A stretch of DNA of 6,836 nucleotides, taken from the NCBI GenBank assembly GCA_018263655.1, contig JAANWY010000288.1, positions 1 to 6,836 on the forward strand, in the 5' to 3' direction. The position numbers were made by a program, and so were the translations under genes. Source of the DNA: Anaerolineales bacterium. Lineage in GTDB: Bacteria > Chloroflexota > Anaerolineae > Epilineales > JAANWY01. Shown one piece after another: positions 4,606 through 6,836 of this stretch; the first letter of the stretch is position 1; each line of letters starts with the position of its first letter. Below the pieces are notes generated by a model, which saw only the letters and a list, made by a program, of their open reading frames with translations, did not search any database and had not been told where the DNA came from.

Positions 4606-6836
4606 GGGAACTTCAGAAATCAAGTTCGTGCAAACCACTCACGACTTCCGAAGGGAACCGGTGAGTACTGGGAGGGGTATTTTTCTGAGAATTCCTAGAA
4701 TTGCAGTTCGCGTAGGGCTGGTGAGCGTCCTCATCATCTTGCTCAGCGGTCTGACCGGGAGCCTTGTTCCGGTTCTCCCGGCGATCGCGCAACCCGAAGC
4801 CAACGATCGGTTGGGGATGTGCCACGTCAACTTGATGGCGCTGGAAGCGACGGATGAGATGCTCGACGAGCGATATCAGCGCGCGGTGGAAGCCGGCGCC
4901 GGCTGGACGCGGTACGAGATCCGCTGGGACGAAATCGAAAGCAGTGCCGGCTTTGATTATTCCCGGCAGGACGACATTGTGCACCGTGATATTGCAGCCG
5001 GCCTGGAAATCGATGCAATCTTCAATGCTACGCCGGCTTCCTATGCCACCGGCGGCCTGACCTGGGTGCCTGGACCTCGGGTCGGTCAACGTGCATTTAC
5101 CAAGGCACAGCTTGCCGGCTTGGCAGCCACCACCTCGACGCCGGCCAACCTCTACGAACCGATTTTCGCCGATGGGACTGATACGCCAGAGCCTGACAAA
5201 GCGGTCAATCTGAATAACTACTGGGCGCGTTTCGTACGCAAGACCGTTGAGCGTTACATGCCCGGCGGGACGCTGGCCAGGGACGAAGGCTGGCCGGCGG
5301 GAGCCGGCATTCGGGTGTGGGAGGTTTGGAACGAGCCGGATCATATCTTCTGGACCGGAACAGTTGGAGAATACTATCGTCTACTGAAAGTTGCTTACCT
5401 GGTCATCGAGACGCTGGACCCGGAGGCGACGGTTCTCCTGTCCGGCCTGGCTCACTGGCCCGACACCGAATGGTTCCCCAACTTCCTTCAAGCTGTTGCC
5501 TCAGACCCTGAGCCCGACATGCGTGATGCTTACGACCAATATTTCGATGTGGCCGCCTGGCATTGGTACAGCAACCCACGACATCTCTACGAAAGAACGA
5601 TTGAAATGCGGTCGTTGATGGCCCAGCATGGCATTACGGGCAAGCCGATTTGGGTCAATGAAAGTGGGGTGCCCATTTGGGATGAGTATCCGGGTCCAAC
5701 CTGGGACCCAGAGAGCCCAACGCGGGCGACGATCGAAGAACAGGCAGCGTGGGTGTTGCAGGGATTTGCTGAAGGCTTTGCGGCTGATGTGGAGCGCATC
5801 TTCTTCTTCCAGTTGTACGATGATTGTGGGAACGGCCCCGATGCCTGGGACGCCTTCGGGTTAATCCGCAATCAGGAAGGGACCATCGGAGAAAAGGCAT
5901 GTGCGGAGCATCCGGACCAGCCCGGTATTCCCAGGCCGGCCTACACCGCGTACCAGGTGGCTGCCGAGGTGCTACGCGATGTCCAGCCCACGTGGCGCCA
6001 TCACGACTACGCGAGTGGTCTGGGGCGGGTAGCTCTCTTCCGCCCGCCGAACGAACGGGTCCTCACCCTCTGGAACTGGTCCTTCGAAGACAAGCCGTTC
6101 AACATCATTGCCACCGGTAATTCGGCTGAACTGATCGACATCACCGGCGCGCGCCAGACGATCACTCCGTCGGGGGCGAGCTACAGTTTGAGCCTGCCGG
6201 CTGCCACCAATGATAACTGGGATCAGGCCGGCGCCATGATTGGTGGAAAGCCGTACATTCTCGTCGAGACAGACACCCTGGCGCCTACCGCGCGAGTCAA
6301 TCCACTGCCCCACGCCAGTGCGCCGAAATTCACGGTGTCGTGGGATCTGCAGGACTGGGGGACGGGTGTCACGGCGCACGAAATCTGGTGGAGTGACGGT
6401 CTGCCGGCTTCACCTGACGATTGGGACCTACTCGTTGAAGATGCAGCGGTCAGTCCAGTTCGTGGACGGCTGCAGGGCAGCGTGGACTTCGCCGGCCAGA
6501 CGGGCCACACGTACTACTTCGCTGCGCGGGCGCAGGATCGGGCCGGCAACTGGTCGGACTTGGGCGAGCCCCAGACATCGACCACAATTATGGAAAACGG
6601 CATCATCGCTGGGCGCGTGTTCGACATCCGGACGCAGCCCGTGGCTTCGGCTACAGTGGAGGTGGTGTTGGATGCCGGCGCAGTCGCCACTGCGACCACG
6701 GATATCGAAGGCGAGTTTGTTGTCGAGGACGTGGCGTTTGGTGAGGGGTACGGGGTGGTTGCGCGCGCCGAGGGCTACGGTAGTTGGCCCGCGCACTGGG
6801 GCGTCGAACCAAGTTCGGCTGCAGATCGGAAGAGCG
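4580..6836 (+). CDS. Secreted clan GH-A glycoside hydrolase (GH39/GH5-like), multidomain, 3' partial
   Basis: ATG 4580 follows GGAGG (4571-4575) by 4 nt and overlaps the preceding gene by 26 nt, suggesting translational coupling. GTG 4661 is an alternative start that gives a more usual signal peptide. The signal peptide has arginines, then a hydrophobic core (VGLVSVLIILLSGL) and a likely cut after PAIA, near residue 72. The catalytic barrel begins at RLGMCHVN and includes GWTRYEIRWDEIE. The proposed acid/base is Glu252 in VWEVWNEPDH, and the proposed nucleophile is Glu361 in PIWVNESG, 109 residues later. AWHWYSNP lies between them. This order fits clan GH-A retaining enzymes. Next come a beta-sandwich (ERVLTLWNWSFED, about 490-560), a fibronectin III-like domain (about 567-670, ending YYFAARAQDRAGNWSD) and a carboxypeptidase-regulatory-like domain from GIIAGRVFD (about 674). 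It probably cleaves an extracellular polysaccharide; the substrate is unknown. The final residues D-R-K-S derive from adapter sequence. Confidence 0.82.
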   Translation, partial: MTRLAMKSRGTSEIKFVQTTHDFRREPVSTGRGIFLRIPRIAVRVGLVSVLIILLSGLTGSLVPVLPAIAQPEANDRLGMCHVNLMALEATDEMLDERYQRAVEAGAGWTRYEIRWDEIESSAGFDYSRQDDIVHRDIAAGLEIDAIFNATPASYATGGLTWVPGPRVGQRAFTKAQLAGLAATTSTPANLYEPIFADGTDTPEPDKAVNLNNYWARFVRKTVERYMPGGTLARDEGWPAGAGIRVWEVWNEPDHIFWTGTVGEYYRLLKVAYLVIETLDPEATVLLSGLAHWPDTEWFPNFLQAVASDPEPDMRDAYDQYFDVAAWHWYSNPRHLYERTIEMRSLMAQHGITGKPIWVNESGVPIWDEYPGPTWDPESPTRATIEEQAAWVLQGFAEGFAADVERIFFFQLYDDCGNGPDAWDAFGLIRNQEGTIGEKACAEHPDQPGIPRPAYTAYQVAAEVLRDVQPTWRHHDYASGLGRVALFRPPNERVLTLWNWSFEDKPFNIIATGNSAELIDITGARQTITPSGASYSLSLPAATNDNWDQAGAMIGGKPYILVETDTLAPTARVNPLPHASAPKFTVSWDLQDWGTGVTAHEIWWSDGLPASPDDWDLLVEDAAVSPVRGRLQGSVDFAGQTGHTYYFAARAQDRAGNWSDLGEPQTSTTIMENGIIAGRVFDIRTQPVASATVEVVLDAGAVATATTDIEGEFVVEDVAFGEGYGVVARAEGYGSWPAHWGVEPSSAADRKS
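6823..6836 (+). other. Illumina TruSeq adapter remnant at contig end
   Basis: AGATCGGAAGAGCG is identical to the first 14 bases of one Illumina TruSeq adapter, and its first 13 bases are shared by both TruSeq adapters. It sits exactly at the last base of the window, as expected for untrimmed read-through carried into an assembly. It should not be treated as genomic sequence. Confidence 0.88.

Noticed and set aside
4613..5344. Long minus-strand open frame of 243 codons
   Set aside because: It lies opposite the signal peptide and catalytic domain of the glycoside hydrolase, has no recognisable motif or ribosome binding site, and is of the kind expected from GC-rich codon use.

Overview
The window looks like one end of a GC-rich (about 60% by eye) bacterial contig, probably metagenomic. 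It carries three genes of surface-carbohydrate metabolism and one small unrecognised gene, all on the + strand. A Chloroflexota-type organism is my best guess. The reasons are the style of the fused sugar-nucleotide gene, the GT-C membrane protein, the antitoxin-like small protein and the palindromic repeats, but nothing here proves it. The last 14 bases (6823-6836) match the common Illumina TruSeq adapter core exactly, so the genomic sequence most likely ends at 6822.

Layout. Positions 1-2125 hold the 3' part of a mannose-1-phosphate guanylyltransferase-like gene: the end of the nucleotidyltransferase domain, a left-handed beta-helix, and a phosphomannomutase-like domain whose active-site loops are all degenerate. 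After 37 nt, 2163-3830 encodes a multi-spanning GT-C type glycosyltransferase, very likely in the same operon. Its coding sequence carries two adjacent, unrelated palindromic repeats (about 3235-3353) that are read through in frame. Positions 3831-4104 are noncoding, with a good sigma70-type promoter at 3844-3872 and a short repeated motif in the presumed leader. Positions 4105-4605 encode a 166-aa protein with an antitoxin-like C-terminal motif and no visible toxin. Overlapping it by 26 nt, 4580-6836 encodes a secreted clan GH-A glycoside hydrolase with accessory beta-sandwich, fibronectin III-like and carboxypeptidase-regulatory-like domains, cut off by the contig end.

How the genes may work together (inference). 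The first gene supplies or regulates an NDP-sugar such as GDP-mannose. The GT-C enzyme would move a lipid-linked sugar onto an extracytoplasmic acceptor. The secreted hydrolase would trim or degrade a polysaccharide outside the cell. I see no rRNA, tRNA, CRISPR array, transposase or complete new defence system. The most unusual points are the read-through palindromes, the dead-looking mutase domain, the toxin-less antitoxin-like gene and the adapter at the end.
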